From Candidatus Dojkabacteria bacterium (GTDB lineage Bacteria > Patescibacteriota > Dojkabacteria > SC72): 7,885 nt of DNA. The position numbers and the translations under genes are program-made. Below, one piece after another: positions 1 to 6,220 of the stretch. The notes under the pieces are model-generated. The model had not been told where the DNA came from. It worked only from the letters and a program-made list of their open reading frames with translations, and did no database searches. Numbering within the stretch: the stretch's first letter is position 1; each line of letters begins with the position of its first letter. Where the stretch lies: NCBI GenBank assembly GCA_012514355.1, contig JAAZAL010000098.1:1-7885 (forward strand), given 5' to 3'.

Positions 1-1
1 A

Positions 2-361
2 GGAGGATATTTTGAAGTTTTTAAGGGTTACAACCTAGAAAATATTAATACTGTCTTTGTTGATAACAAATATATCCAAAAACTAAACAAAGAGTACAGA
101 GGAGTAAATACGCCTACAGATGTTCTTTCTTTTAAGTTAGATGATAGTAGAAATGATGGGGAAATATATATCTCTGGAGAGTATGTATACAAATCATATA
201 AAGGCAAAAAATTTGTAGAAGAGATCCTAAGATTGATAATACATGGAACTCTGCATATACTAGGATATGATCATTTAGATAGTTTAGATGCTAATCCTAA
301 TGAGGAGATGTTTAAACTACAAGAGAAATTACTTCTTAAATATATACAAAAATGTTTTTGA
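2..361 (+). CDS. ybeY: Endoribonuclease YbeY (rRNA maturation factor), 5' end missing
   Basis: This reading frame is open from the first bases and gives 119 residues, so the N-terminal roughly 30 residues of a normally ~150-residue protein lie outside the window. The family signature is intact: HGTLHILGYDH (DNA about 239-273), whose three histidines bind the catalytic zinc in UPF0054/YbeY proteins. Upstream is the conserved NKEYRGVNTPTDVLSF segment. YbeY is a cytoplasmic single-strand endoribonuclease involved in 16S rRNA 3'-end maturation and ribosome quality control; that role is family knowledge. The gene ends in TGA followed directly by in-frame TAA, and it overlaps the pth start by 10 bp, so the two are probably translationally coupled. 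The AGGAGG at positions 1-6 lies inside this coding frame and is not evidence of a start here. Confidence 0.95.
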   Translation, partial: GGYFEVFKGYNLENINTVFVDNKYIQKLNKEYRGVNTPTDVLSFKLDDSRNDGEIYISGEYVYKSYKGKKFVEEILRLIIHGTLHILGYDHLDSLDANPNEEMFKLQEKLLLKYIQKCF

Positions 362-906
362 TAACAGGTTTAGGAAATCCAGGTAAAGAGTATGAAAATA
401 CCCCTCATAACGCAGGGTATTTCTTTGTTGACAGTACAAGAGAGTATTTACTTAGTAATAGTAATTTACAGATTTCCGATTGGAAATCTGAGAAAATCTT
501 TCTTTCAGATATATGTAGAATTAAAAAAGATGGAGAGTTAATAGGGATATTACAAAAACCACTTACATATATGAATCTTTCAGGAAGTGCCGTAAAGCTT
601 CTATTTAAAAAGTTTAAAGTAGATAAATATATCTTAGCTCATGATGATTTGGATATTCCACTTGGTAAATTTAAAATACAAGAGGGGAAAGCTCCGAAGG
701 GACATAAGGGGGTAACAAGTGTAGAGTGTGTATTAAAAAAGAAAGAGTTTCTAAGAGTTAGATTAGGGATAGAGAATAGGGGGGAGAGAATAATTCCGGG
801 TGATGAATATGTATTAATGTCTTTTTCTAAAAAAGAGAGAGCCATTTTAAATGGGTGTATACAAATTTCAATTCAGACCCTTCTTAGTGAGTATTTAGTA
901 CTTTAA
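352..906 (+). CDS. pth: Peptidyl-tRNA hydrolase
   Basis: Pth cleaves the ester bond of peptidyl-tRNAs released by stalled ribosomes, recycling tRNA in the cytoplasm. The 184-residue product is close to normal length (~190). Visible motifs in order are GLGNPG (residues 6-11, substrate-binding N9), HNAGY (catalytic H19), MNLSG (N75), AHDDLD (D98, matching E. coli D93) and GHKGVTS (H118, matching E. coli H113). The usual GHNG motif has Lys119 in place of Asn (E. coli N114), which is unusual because that Asn is strongly conserved and has been linked to substrate binding. The ATG lies within the last codons of ybeY, and the protein starts directly at the first beta strand before GLGNPG, so no other start is plausible. 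No Shine-Dalgarno precedes it; TATATA at 341-346 sits 5 bases upstream. The 3' end overlaps the convergent minus-strand gene by 23 bp. Confidence 0.96.
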   Translation: MFLITGLGNPGKEYENTPHNAGYFFVDSTREYLLSNSNLQISDWKSEKIFLSDICRIKKDGELIGILQKPLTYMNLSGSAVKLLFKKFKVDKYILAHDDLDIPLGKFKIQEGKAPKGHKGVTSVECVLKKKEFLRVRLGIENRGERIIPGDEYVLMSFSKKERAILNGCIQISIQTLLSEYLVL

Positions 907-2095
907 TTATTAAATTGGGGTAAGTACTCTCAATTTCATCTTTGGTGTGTCTAACAAGCCTCCTGTCTCCTTCTAGTACTACTACAAAGTTTGTTTCATC
1001 TATTAAAATTCCCATATTAACCAACTTATCATTTTGTAATATAAAAAATACCTTACCACTGTCTAATTCATAATTAGGAATAGTTAGATATCCATTCTCT
1101 TTGGCGTATTCATATATAAGTGTTGGATAGGAATATTGTAATGAATATGTTTGTATTTTATCCCTTTTTCTAACATAGTTAAGTAATACAGGCTCTAAGG
1201 AAAGGTTCTGTTCTAGGTATGTTTGGGATACTACTCTGTATGAGCTAAAGGCACCATACTTAAATTTAATACTCTCCCATCTGTTTTTTAAAGTAGTAGT
1301 TAAGTAGGTCTTGTTTGAGATACTTTCAACAAATTCTTTCCCTTTTATATTGTCATATTCATAAATATTTATAACCCCATCGTTGTTAGTATCAATATCA
1401 TAAATATCTTGTACTCCGTCGAAATCAATATCAAGTTGTTCTTCTCCATTTTTTACAATAGGGGGCATATTGTAGGTATTTTGATTCGTATATACAGTAA
1501 AACCAAAATAGGAGATTGCTAAAATGATTAATGTATACAAAAAATATTTAACATATTTGAAATTTTTAATATATCTTTTTATAAGTAGCATTAAAAATAT
1601 TAATATCGATAAAATCTCTATAGCGAAAGATGGTGAGTAAAGAAATGATGCAAAGTAGTTTTTCTCCAATACCCTCCCAAGTATATTTATCTCGGTTTTT
1701 AATGGGTAGAAAAGCCTTAGAGATGAGAATAGAGAATCTGCAAATAAATGTGATAGTGTGCCAATTAAAAAGGAGTAGTGTACTACTGTAAATAGATTCT
1801 CATTAAAAGTTTTTCTACCCTCCTTGTTTAATATTTTCTTTAATATTTGAAAAAAGAGGAGTAAGAATATCCATATTAATAGATAGAAAGTAATACTATG
1901 AGTAAGTACTTTGTGATGTAAAAATACTGGAGTATTTGTCATACTAAGTATTGCTAAATCTACATCAGGTAATACTCCGAAGAGAATACTTAAAATCATT
2001 ACTACACTTTTTTCATGAGTACTTAACTTAGAAATTCTCTTTTTCTGTATTATTTCATTTGTAATATATGATATCGGTCCGTGAGCTATATACAT
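884..2095 (-). CDS. YdjM-like membrane metal-dependent hydrolase with EF-hand-like repeat and C-terminal extracytoplasmic domain
   Basis: The product has 403 residues. The N-terminal half matches the YdjM/DUF457 inner-membrane metal-dependent hydrolase family by pattern: AHGP (H5), LPDVD (D44, D46), HHKVLTH (H60, H61, H66) and GTLSHLFADS (H116, D120). About five hydrophobic segments are visible (~31-52, 68-86, 101-125, 155-172, 183-202). Positive loops at 86-95 and 173-184 suggest the part after residue 203 is outside the membrane. Residues 222-246 carry two adjacent 12-residue acidic loops, D-x-D-x-D-G-x-x-D and DTNNDGVINIYE; the second is a canonical EF-hand loop, so calcium binding is likely. 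Residues ~262-403 form a globular domain weakly recalling NlpC/P60 or DUF1287 folds without the catalytic Cys and His. I chose the ATG at 2095 because MYIAHGP matches the family N-terminus; an in-frame ATG at 2155 would add 20 unrelated residues. Substrate and reaction are unknown. It overlaps the 3' end of pth. Confidence 0.8.
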   Translation of the reverse strand: MYIAHGPISYITNEIIQKKRISKLSTHEKSVVMILSILFGVLPDVDLAILSMTNTPVFLHHKVLTHSITFYLLIWIFLLLFFQILKKILNKEGRKTFNENLFTVVHYSFLIGTLSHLFADSLFSSLRLFYPLKTEINILGRVLEKNYFASFLYSPSFAIEILSILIFLMLLIKRYIKNFKYVKYFLYTLIILAISYFGFTVYTNQNTYNMPPIVKNGEEQLDIDFDGVQDIYDIDTNNDGVINIYEYDNIKGKEFVESISNKTYLTTTLKNRWESIKFKYGAFSSYRVVSQTYLEQNLSLEPVLLNYVRKRDKIQTYSLQYSYPTLIYEYAKENGYLTIPNYELDSGKVFFILQNDKLVNMGILIDETNFVVVLEGDRRLVRHTKDEIESTYPNLIIKVLNTH

Positions 2096-2123
2096 ATTCT
2101 TTTTTGATAAATTACTCTTTCTA

Positions 2124-2129
2124 ATTATA
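2124..2129 (-). promoter_or_regulatory. Candidate -10 box (TATAAT) for the minus-strand membrane gene
   Basis: A perfect TATAAT reads on the minus strand in the 62-bp divergent spacer. A transcript starting about 7 bases downstream would have a leader of roughly 20 nt before the ATG at 2095. No good -35 is visible: CACATA occurs at 17-bp spacing. The call rests on the -10 match and the location only. Confidence 0.35.
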
Positions 2130-2140
2130 CACTTCCTTGA

Positions 2141-2146
2141 TAGAAT
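2141..2146 (+). promoter_or_regulatory. Candidate -10 box (TAGAAT) for mfd
   Basis: TAGAAT matches the -10 consensus at five of six positions and ends 11 bases before the mfd ATG at 2158. It would give a leader of about 5 nt or none. The -35 position (TTTCTA at 17-bp spacing) matches poorly. It lies in the divergent spacer, back to back with the minus-strand TATAAT, so the two promoters would overlap in their upstream regions. Confidence 0.33.
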
Positions 2147-2157
2147 TATGTGCATTT

Positions 2158-4536
2158 ATGAGCAATTTTACAGATGAGTTTATAAAAATTTTTAAAATAC
2201 CCCAACTAGATAAATACTCCACAGTTACTGTAGGAAAAGAGTTTGAGGAGTATATAGCTGAGGTATTAGGAAGAAAGCTTTCTAAGAGTATTATTTTTGT
2301 ATCTGAAAAAAAATATGAGATTGGTTTTAAGGAATTTAATGTTGGTGATAAATGGAGCCTTGAATCATTAATATCTTTAGGATATGAAAGAGTAGAGAGA
2401 GTATGGAACGAAGGAGAGATCTCTGTATTGGGTGAGAACATCTTAATATGGCCATTTAGTTCTAAATATGTTTTTAGATTTACACTTCTAGGAAATGAAA
2501 TAGAGGGAATTGAGGTATTAGACCCAAGTAGCAGGAAAAGAGTAGAGCTAAAGAAGAGTATTAAGATATTCCCATTCAATCCAGACACAGTAATTGGTAA
2601 TGAAACAGCTGGAGATATGCTAGTTTTAGAGTGTGTTCCTAATATATTTTTGCAGGGAGATGTAATTGATCTTGGGATAAGGAGTCTTCCATATTTCTCT
2701 CTTGCATCTTTAACAAAATCATCAATAAATATACTAGATGATTACAAAAGTAGAGAATATTCCGTATGGTATTTAACCCATGATTTCTTAAAATATGACT
2801 CTCTAAATACAGTAAGTAAATATATAGATACTGTGTTTGAAATATCAGATAGCGTTGAGGAAACAATTAAAAAGGGTTTCTTGTATGAAAAGGGTAAGAT
2901 TGTTGTTTTAACAGATAGTGAGGTATTAGGAGAGGTACTGCTTAAACATGATGATATGGGAAAGGATATTGATCCTTCCTCGATCGAATTATTAAAAAAA
3001 ATCTTTGTAGGTGACTTTGTTGTTCATCAAGATCACGGTATTGGGAAATTTAATGGAGTTGTAAGCAAGGAGGGGGTTGAATATATTGAGATTGCATATG
3101 CAGGTAATGATAGGCTCTTTGTTCCTTTCTACTCTTCAGAAAAGGTAATGAAATATATTGGTAGTGGTAAAGCACAACCAATTCTTACAGGACTAAATAG
3201 TGGTGTATGGAAGAGAATTTCAAAAAAAGCCAAAGAGGATGTAGAAAGTGTTGCTAAAGAGCTTCTTCAAATATATGCCTTGCGAGAGGTATCTAAATCA
3301 AAAAGGGTTATTTCTACTGAAAAAGAATTAGACCAATATTGGGAATTTGTTAATGATTTTGAATTTACTGATACAGAAGATCAATATATTGCAAGTAAAA
3401 AGATAGCATCTGATTTAGAAAAGGAGATACCAATGGATAGACTTCTAGTGGGGGACGTAGGCTTTGGGAAGACAGAAATTGGCATGAGAGCTGCTTTTGC
3501 AGTAGTAAATGGTGGTATGCAGGTTGCACTTTTAGCTCCTACTACAATTCTTGCGAATCAGCATCTAAAAGTGTTTAGGGAGAGATTTAAAAAGTATCCT
3601 TTTAATATTGAATTAATATCTAGATTACAATCTGAAAAAGAGAAAGAAAGAATTGAAAAGGAGGTTAGTGAGGGAAAGATTGATATCTTAATTGGTACTC
3701 ACGCTATTCTTTCTCCTAGTGTAAAATTTAAAAATTTGGGTCTCCTTATAATTGATGAGGAACAGAAGTTTGGGGTAAAGCAGAAAGAGAAGTTAAAGAG
3801 TAGTAGAGTAGATACTCATGTTCTTTCATTAACAGCAACTCCAATACCTCGTACTTTAAATCTTTCATTAATGGGTATTAGGGATATCTCAGTTCTTGCA
3901 ATTCCTCCTCTAGGAAGAAAAGATATTAAAAATGAGTTTAGTAAGTTTAGTTTTGATACTGTTAAACAGTGTATTTTAAGGGAGTTAAAAAGAGGAGGAC
4001 AGGTTTACTACCTTCATAACAGAATAGAGAACATATATGGATTAAGAGATGAGATTTTGAGTATTCTCCCAGATATTCGTATTGAGGTAGCTCATGGGAG
4101 ATTAAGAGGAAAAAGATTAATTGAGATTATGGAAAAGTTCGTAAACCACAAAATAGATGTTTTACTTTGTACTACCATTATCGAAAATGGTTTAGATATC
4201 TCTAATGCAAATACATTGATAGTAGATGATGTTAACAGATTAGGTCTTTCCCAGATGTATCAGATTAGGGGTAGGGTAGGTAGGGGTAGTAAACAGGCTT
4301 ATGCTTGTTTTCTGTATGATCAACTTAGAGGAGATGCACAACTTAGATTAGAAGCGATTAGGGAATCAGAGACATTAGGTTCAGGTTTTGTCCTATCTAA
4401 CAGGGATTTAGAGATTAGAGGAGCGGGAGATATCTTAGGTAAGAAACAGAGTGGGACTATCAATTCAGTTGGATACGGATTGTATACACAACTACTTTTT
4501 GATGCAGTCGAGGAGCTTAAGAAGGTTGTAGGATAG
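2158..4536 (+). CDS. mfd: Transcription-repair coupling factor Mfd, short form lacking D2 and D7
   Basis: Mfd is a dsDNA translocase that binds stalled RNA polymerase, pushes it off lesions and normally recruits UvrA. This product has 792 residues against ~1,150 for the family. Residues 66-141 match domain D1b (SLESL, GYERVERV, a GE.SV..ENILIWPF stretch, EVLDP). Residues ~280-345 are the CarD-like RNA polymerase interaction domain (VGDFVVHQDHGIGKF). The RecG-like translocase follows, with Walker A GDVGFGKTE (432-440), DEEQ (533-536), TATPIPRT (559-566), QIRGRVGRG (702-710) and the end motif around QSGTINSVGYGLY. Only ~65 residues precede D1b, so D1a/D2 is largely missing. The protein stops right after the translocase, so the C-terminal D7 domain is absent. 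An in-frame TAA at 2122 rules out a longer N-terminus. I prefer ATG 2158 over TTG 2137, because the seven extra residues overlap the -10-like box. There is no Shine-Dalgarno. Confidence 0.94.
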   Translation: MSNFTDEFIKIFKIPQLDKYSTVTVGKEFEEYIAEVLGRKLSKSIIFVSEKKYEIGFKEFNVGDKWSLESLISLGYERVERVWNEGEISVLGENILIWPFSSKYVFRFTLLGNEIEGIEVLDPSSRKRVELKKSIKIFPFNPDTVIGNETAGDMLVLECVPNIFLQGDVIDLGIRSLPYFSLASLTKSSINILDDYKSREYSVWYLTHDFLKYDSLNTVSKYIDTVFEISDSVEETIKKGFLYEKGKIVVLTDSEVLGEVLLKHDDMGKDIDPSSIELLKKIFVGDFVVHQDHGIGKFNGVVSKEGVEYIEIAYAGNDRLFVPFYSSEKVMKYIGSGKAQPILTGLNSGVWKRISKKAKEDVESVAKELLQIYALREVSKSKRVISTEKELDQYWEFVNDFEFTDTEDQYIASKKIASDLEKEIPMDRLLVGDVGFGKTEIGMRAAFAVVNGGMQVALLAPTTILANQHLKVFRERFKKYPFNIELISRLQSEKEKERIEKEVSEGKIDILIGTHAILSPSVKFKNLGLLIIDEEQKFGVKQKEKLKSSRVDTHVLSLTATPIPRTLNLSLMGIRDISVLAIPPLGRKDIKNEFSKFSFDTVKQCILRELKRGGQVYYLHNRIENIYGLRDEILSILPDIRIEVAHGRLRGKRLIEIMEKFVNHKIDVLLCTTIIENGLDISNANTLIVDDVNRLGLSQMYQIRGRVGRGSKQAYACFLYDQLRGDAQLRLEAIRESETLGSGFVLSNRDLEIRGAGDILGKKQSGTINSVGYGLYTQLLFDAVEELKKVVG

Positions 4537-4537
4537 G

Positions 4538-4564
4538 TATTTTCGAAGTGTTCAAATATTTTTT
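4538..4564 (+). terminator. Weak hairpin plus T-run after mfd
   Basis: Two bases after the mfd stop, TATTT (4538-4542) and GAA (4545-4547) can pair with TTC (4551-4553) and AAATA (4554-4558) around a 3-nt loop, with a 2-nt bulge. Six T residues (4559-4564) follow. The geometry resembles an intrinsic terminator, but the stem is AT-rich and bulged and would be weak. It sits directly before a promoter-like pair for dnaX, which adds modest support. Confidence 0.3.
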
Positions 4565-4566
4565 AC

Positions 4567-4595
4567 TTGTGGGACTTTTTAATCTAGTCTATTAT
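4567..4595 (+). promoter_or_regulatory. Candidate dnaX promoter (TTGTGG, 17 bp, TATTAT)
   Basis: TTGTGG (4567-4572) and TATTAT (4590-4595) are separated by exactly 17 bp. Transcription starting 7-8 bases after the -10 would begin at or next to the ATG at 4603, giving a leaderless dnaX mRNA. The -10 matches the consensus at five of six positions and the -35 at only three of six. In AT-rich DNA such pairs arise by chance, so this is a candidate only. Confidence 0.38.
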
Positions 4596-4602
4596 GTCTA
4601 TC

Positions 4603-6165
4603 ATGTCTACCGTCTTGTATAGAAAATATCGTGCTCAGATTTTTGACGAAATAGTTGGTCAAGAACATATTACAAAAATATTAAAAAATGCTGTTAAGGA
4701 TACTCAGCTATCTCACGCATATCTTTTTGTTGGTTCAAGGGGTACAGGTAAAACTAGTATGGCTAGGATATTAGCAAAAGCAGTTAATTGTACTAAGCCT
4801 AAAAAGGATGGTAATCCTTGTAATGAATGTGAGAACTGTCAAGCTATTACTAACGGCAACTTTATGGATTTAATTGAGATAGATGCAGCATCAAATAGGG
4901 GGATTGATCAGATTAGAGAGTTAAAGGAGAGGATAGAGTTTGCACCCTCTAAGGGCAAGTTTAAGATATACATTATCGATGAAGTCCATATGTTAACTAC
5001 AGAGGCTTTCAATGCTCTTCTAAAGACATTAGAGGAGCCCCCAGAGCATGTAATATTTATCCTTGCTACTACTGATGTACATAAATTACCAGCAACAATA
5101 CTTTCAAGGTGCCAAAGATATGATTTTAGATTAGGTAATGAGCAAGAAATAAAGGGTATGTTAGAAGAGATATTAAAGAAAGAGAAATTAAAGATTGATC
5201 AGATAGGTTTAGATATTATCGTTAGAAATGCTCGTGGTAGTTACAGAGATGCACTCTCCTTGTTAGATGTTGTAATTAACAGCCAATCTCAAGGTAAGAG
5301 TCCTAAAAAGATTTCACTTGACGAAGTAAGAGCTGTTTTAGGTATTCCTGAGGTATACATGGTTAATGACTTGCTTACTGCCCTTACCTCAGGAGATAGT
5401 AAAAACTCACTCAAGTGTATAGAGGAGTTAGAGCAGAAAGGGAGTAATTTAGTTCAATTTACAAATTTTACCCTTGAGGCTTTAAGAGAGGTTTTAGTGA
5501 GTAAGATCTCAGGAGAAGATATCAAGGAGTATACATTCGCAAAAGACTTGGGTCTGAAGGAGATTCTTTCCTTAATTAAAGAGTTTCTTAATGTAGAAAG
5601 AGAGTTAAAGAGTACTACTAACCAAATATTAATATTTCAGATGTTAATACCGATATTTCTTAAAGAGGAAAATGATGTAAAAACAGTACCTAAGGTAGTA
5701 CAAGCAAAAAAGAGTGTAGTAAAAAGTGGAACAATTTTAGAGAAAAGAAGTGAGAGCGTAGAGTTAATTAATACAGATGTAATTAATCTCTGTTTAGAGG
5801 ATGTTAAAAATAGCTGGAAGGATATTGTAGATAGTGTAAAGCCTTTAAATACAACCCTTTTCGCATTTTTAAACTCTGCTCAGCCTACAAGTGTTCAAGA
5901 GAATGTTTTAAATATTGAAGTACCTTTTAAATTCTATAAAGACCAAATTGATTCACCTAAAAGCAGAGAGTTAATAGGGGGGGTTCTTTTTGATACGCTA
6001 GGTACTCATTGTAAAATTAACTGCTCAGTAAATGACAGTGTAAGACCTAAATTACAAAGTAATGCTGATGTAGTTTTAAGAAATGTCCCTGTCATTAAAA
6101 AGAAGGTTGTGGAAGAGAAGAAAAGCATTAAACAGGATATAGAGGCGATATTTGCTGGTATGTAG
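4603..6165 (+). CDS. dnaX: DNA polymerase III subunit tau/gamma (clamp loader)
   Basis: DnaX is the AAA+ ATPase of the clamp loader, which places the beta clamp on primed DNA at the replication fork. From ATG 4603 the product has 520 residues. Motifs in order are LYRKYR near the N-terminus, Walker A VGSRGTGKTS (43-52), a four-Cys zinc finger (C63, C73, C76, C79), Walker B IIDE (D126, E127) followed by VHMLT, the LLKTLEEPP segment (140-148) and the SRC motif with the arginine finger (168-170). Domain III ends near residue 355. A lysine-rich linker and a C-terminal domain starting around NSWKDIV complete the long (tau) form. I prefer 4603 over the in-frame ATG at 4594 because MSTVLYRKYR matches the family N-terminus. 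A possible programmed frameshift site at 5706-5712 would make a shorter gamma form. ybaB and recR follow in the classical dnaX-ybaB-recR order. Confidence 0.96.
   Translation: MSTVLYRKYRAQIFDEIVGQEHITKILKNAVKDTQLSHAYLFVGSRGTGKTSMARILAKAVNCTKPKKDGNPCNECENCQAITNGNFMDLIEIDAASNRGIDQIRELKERIEFAPSKGKFKIYIIDEVHMLTTEAFNALLKTLEEPPEHVIFILATTDVHKLPATILSRCQRYDFRLGNEQEIKGMLEEILKKEKLKIDQIGLDIIVRNARGSYRDALSLLDVVINSQSQGKSPKKISLDEVRAVLGIPEVYMVNDLLTALTSGDSKNSLKCIEELEQKGSNLVQFTNFTLEALREVLVSKISGEDIKEYTFAKDLGLKEILSLIKEFLNVERELKSTTNQILIFQMLIPIFLKEENDVKTVPKVVQAKKSVVKSGTILEKRSESVELINTDVINLCLEDVKNSWKDIVDSVKPLNTTLFAFLNSAQPTSVQENVLNIEVPFKFYKDQIDSPKSRELIGGVLFDTLGTHCKINCSVNDSVRPKLQSNADVVLRNVPVIKKKVVEEKKSIKQDIEAIFAGM
5706..5753 (+). 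other. dnaX: Candidate programmed -1 frameshift site in dnaX (A AAA AAG) and its short alternative frame
   Basis: The heptamer A AAA AAG lies in the correct phase at 5706-5712 (gcA AAA AAG agt), at lysines 369-370, just after domain III. This is the same heptamer and codon context used by E. coli dnaX to make gamma. After a -1 slip, 13 codons are read (ECSKKWNNFREKK) before TGA at 5751-5753, giving a 383-residue product with domains I-III only. An SD-like TAAGG (5691-5695) lies 10 bases upstream of the heptamer; E. coli uses an upstream SD-like stimulator in a similar place. There is no clear hairpin immediately downstream, unlike E. coli. Location and phase are what the sequence shows; function is inferred. 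Confidence 0.5.
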
Positions 6166-6178
6166 GTTAGCAATTAGG

Positions 6179-6184
6179 TATAAT
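6179..6184 (+). promoter_or_regulatory. Candidate -10 box (TATAAT) before ybaB-recR-rnhC
   Basis: A perfect TATAAT lies in the 55-bp spacer between dnaX and ybaB. Transcription would start near 6191, about 30 bases before the ybaB ATG. The -35 region at 17-bp spacing (TGGTAT, at the very end of dnaX) is poor. It could add internal transcription of ybaB-recR-rnhC, or the genes may simply be read through from dnaX. Confidence 0.35.
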
Positions 6185-6220
6185 CCATATGTATGTATTT
6201 AATTTTTACTTTATGTATAT

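Noticed and set aside
1..6. AGGAGG that looks like a strong ribosome binding site
   Set aside because: It lies inside the open ybeY frame (Gly-Gly-Tyr), no start codon follows at suitable distance, and ybeY conservation runs through it.
359..361. TGA might be a sense codon (Gly code 25 or Trp code 4), as in some reduced bacteria
   Set aside because: No in-frame TGA occurs within any of the full-length conserved genes and Trp is always TGG, so the standard code suffices. The TGA-TAA tandem alone proves nothing.
639..845. Open frame on the minus strand antisense to pth
   Set aside because: It is fully inside the conserved pth gene, its product has no recognisable motif, and it looks like a base-composition shadow.
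2093..2155. Longer start (ATG at 2155) for the minus-strand membrane gene
   Set aside because: The extra 20 residues precede the family-like MYIAHGP start, and they cover the divergent promoter region including the minus-strand TATAAT.
2121..2588. Minus-strand open frame of about 155 codons opposite the mfd start
   Set aside because: It lies opposite conserved Mfd D1b coding sequence, its product is low-complexity Ser/Leu-rich, and it overlaps the promoter of the minus-strand membrane gene.
2639..2866. Short minus-strand open frame opposite mfd
   Set aside because: It is antisense to mfd, with no motif and no plausible start context.
4683..4689. A AAA AAT, a second possible slippery heptamer early in dnaX
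   Set aside because: It falls near residue 28, before the Walker A motif, so a frameshift there would give a useless fragment. It is a chance A-run.
5761..5790. Inverted repeat (GAGTTAATTA ... TAATTAATCTC) as a stimulatory hairpin for the dnaX frameshift
   Set aside because: It starts about 48 nt after the heptamer, far beyond the usual 5-9 nt spacing, and is AT-rich with a bulge. It may be chance.
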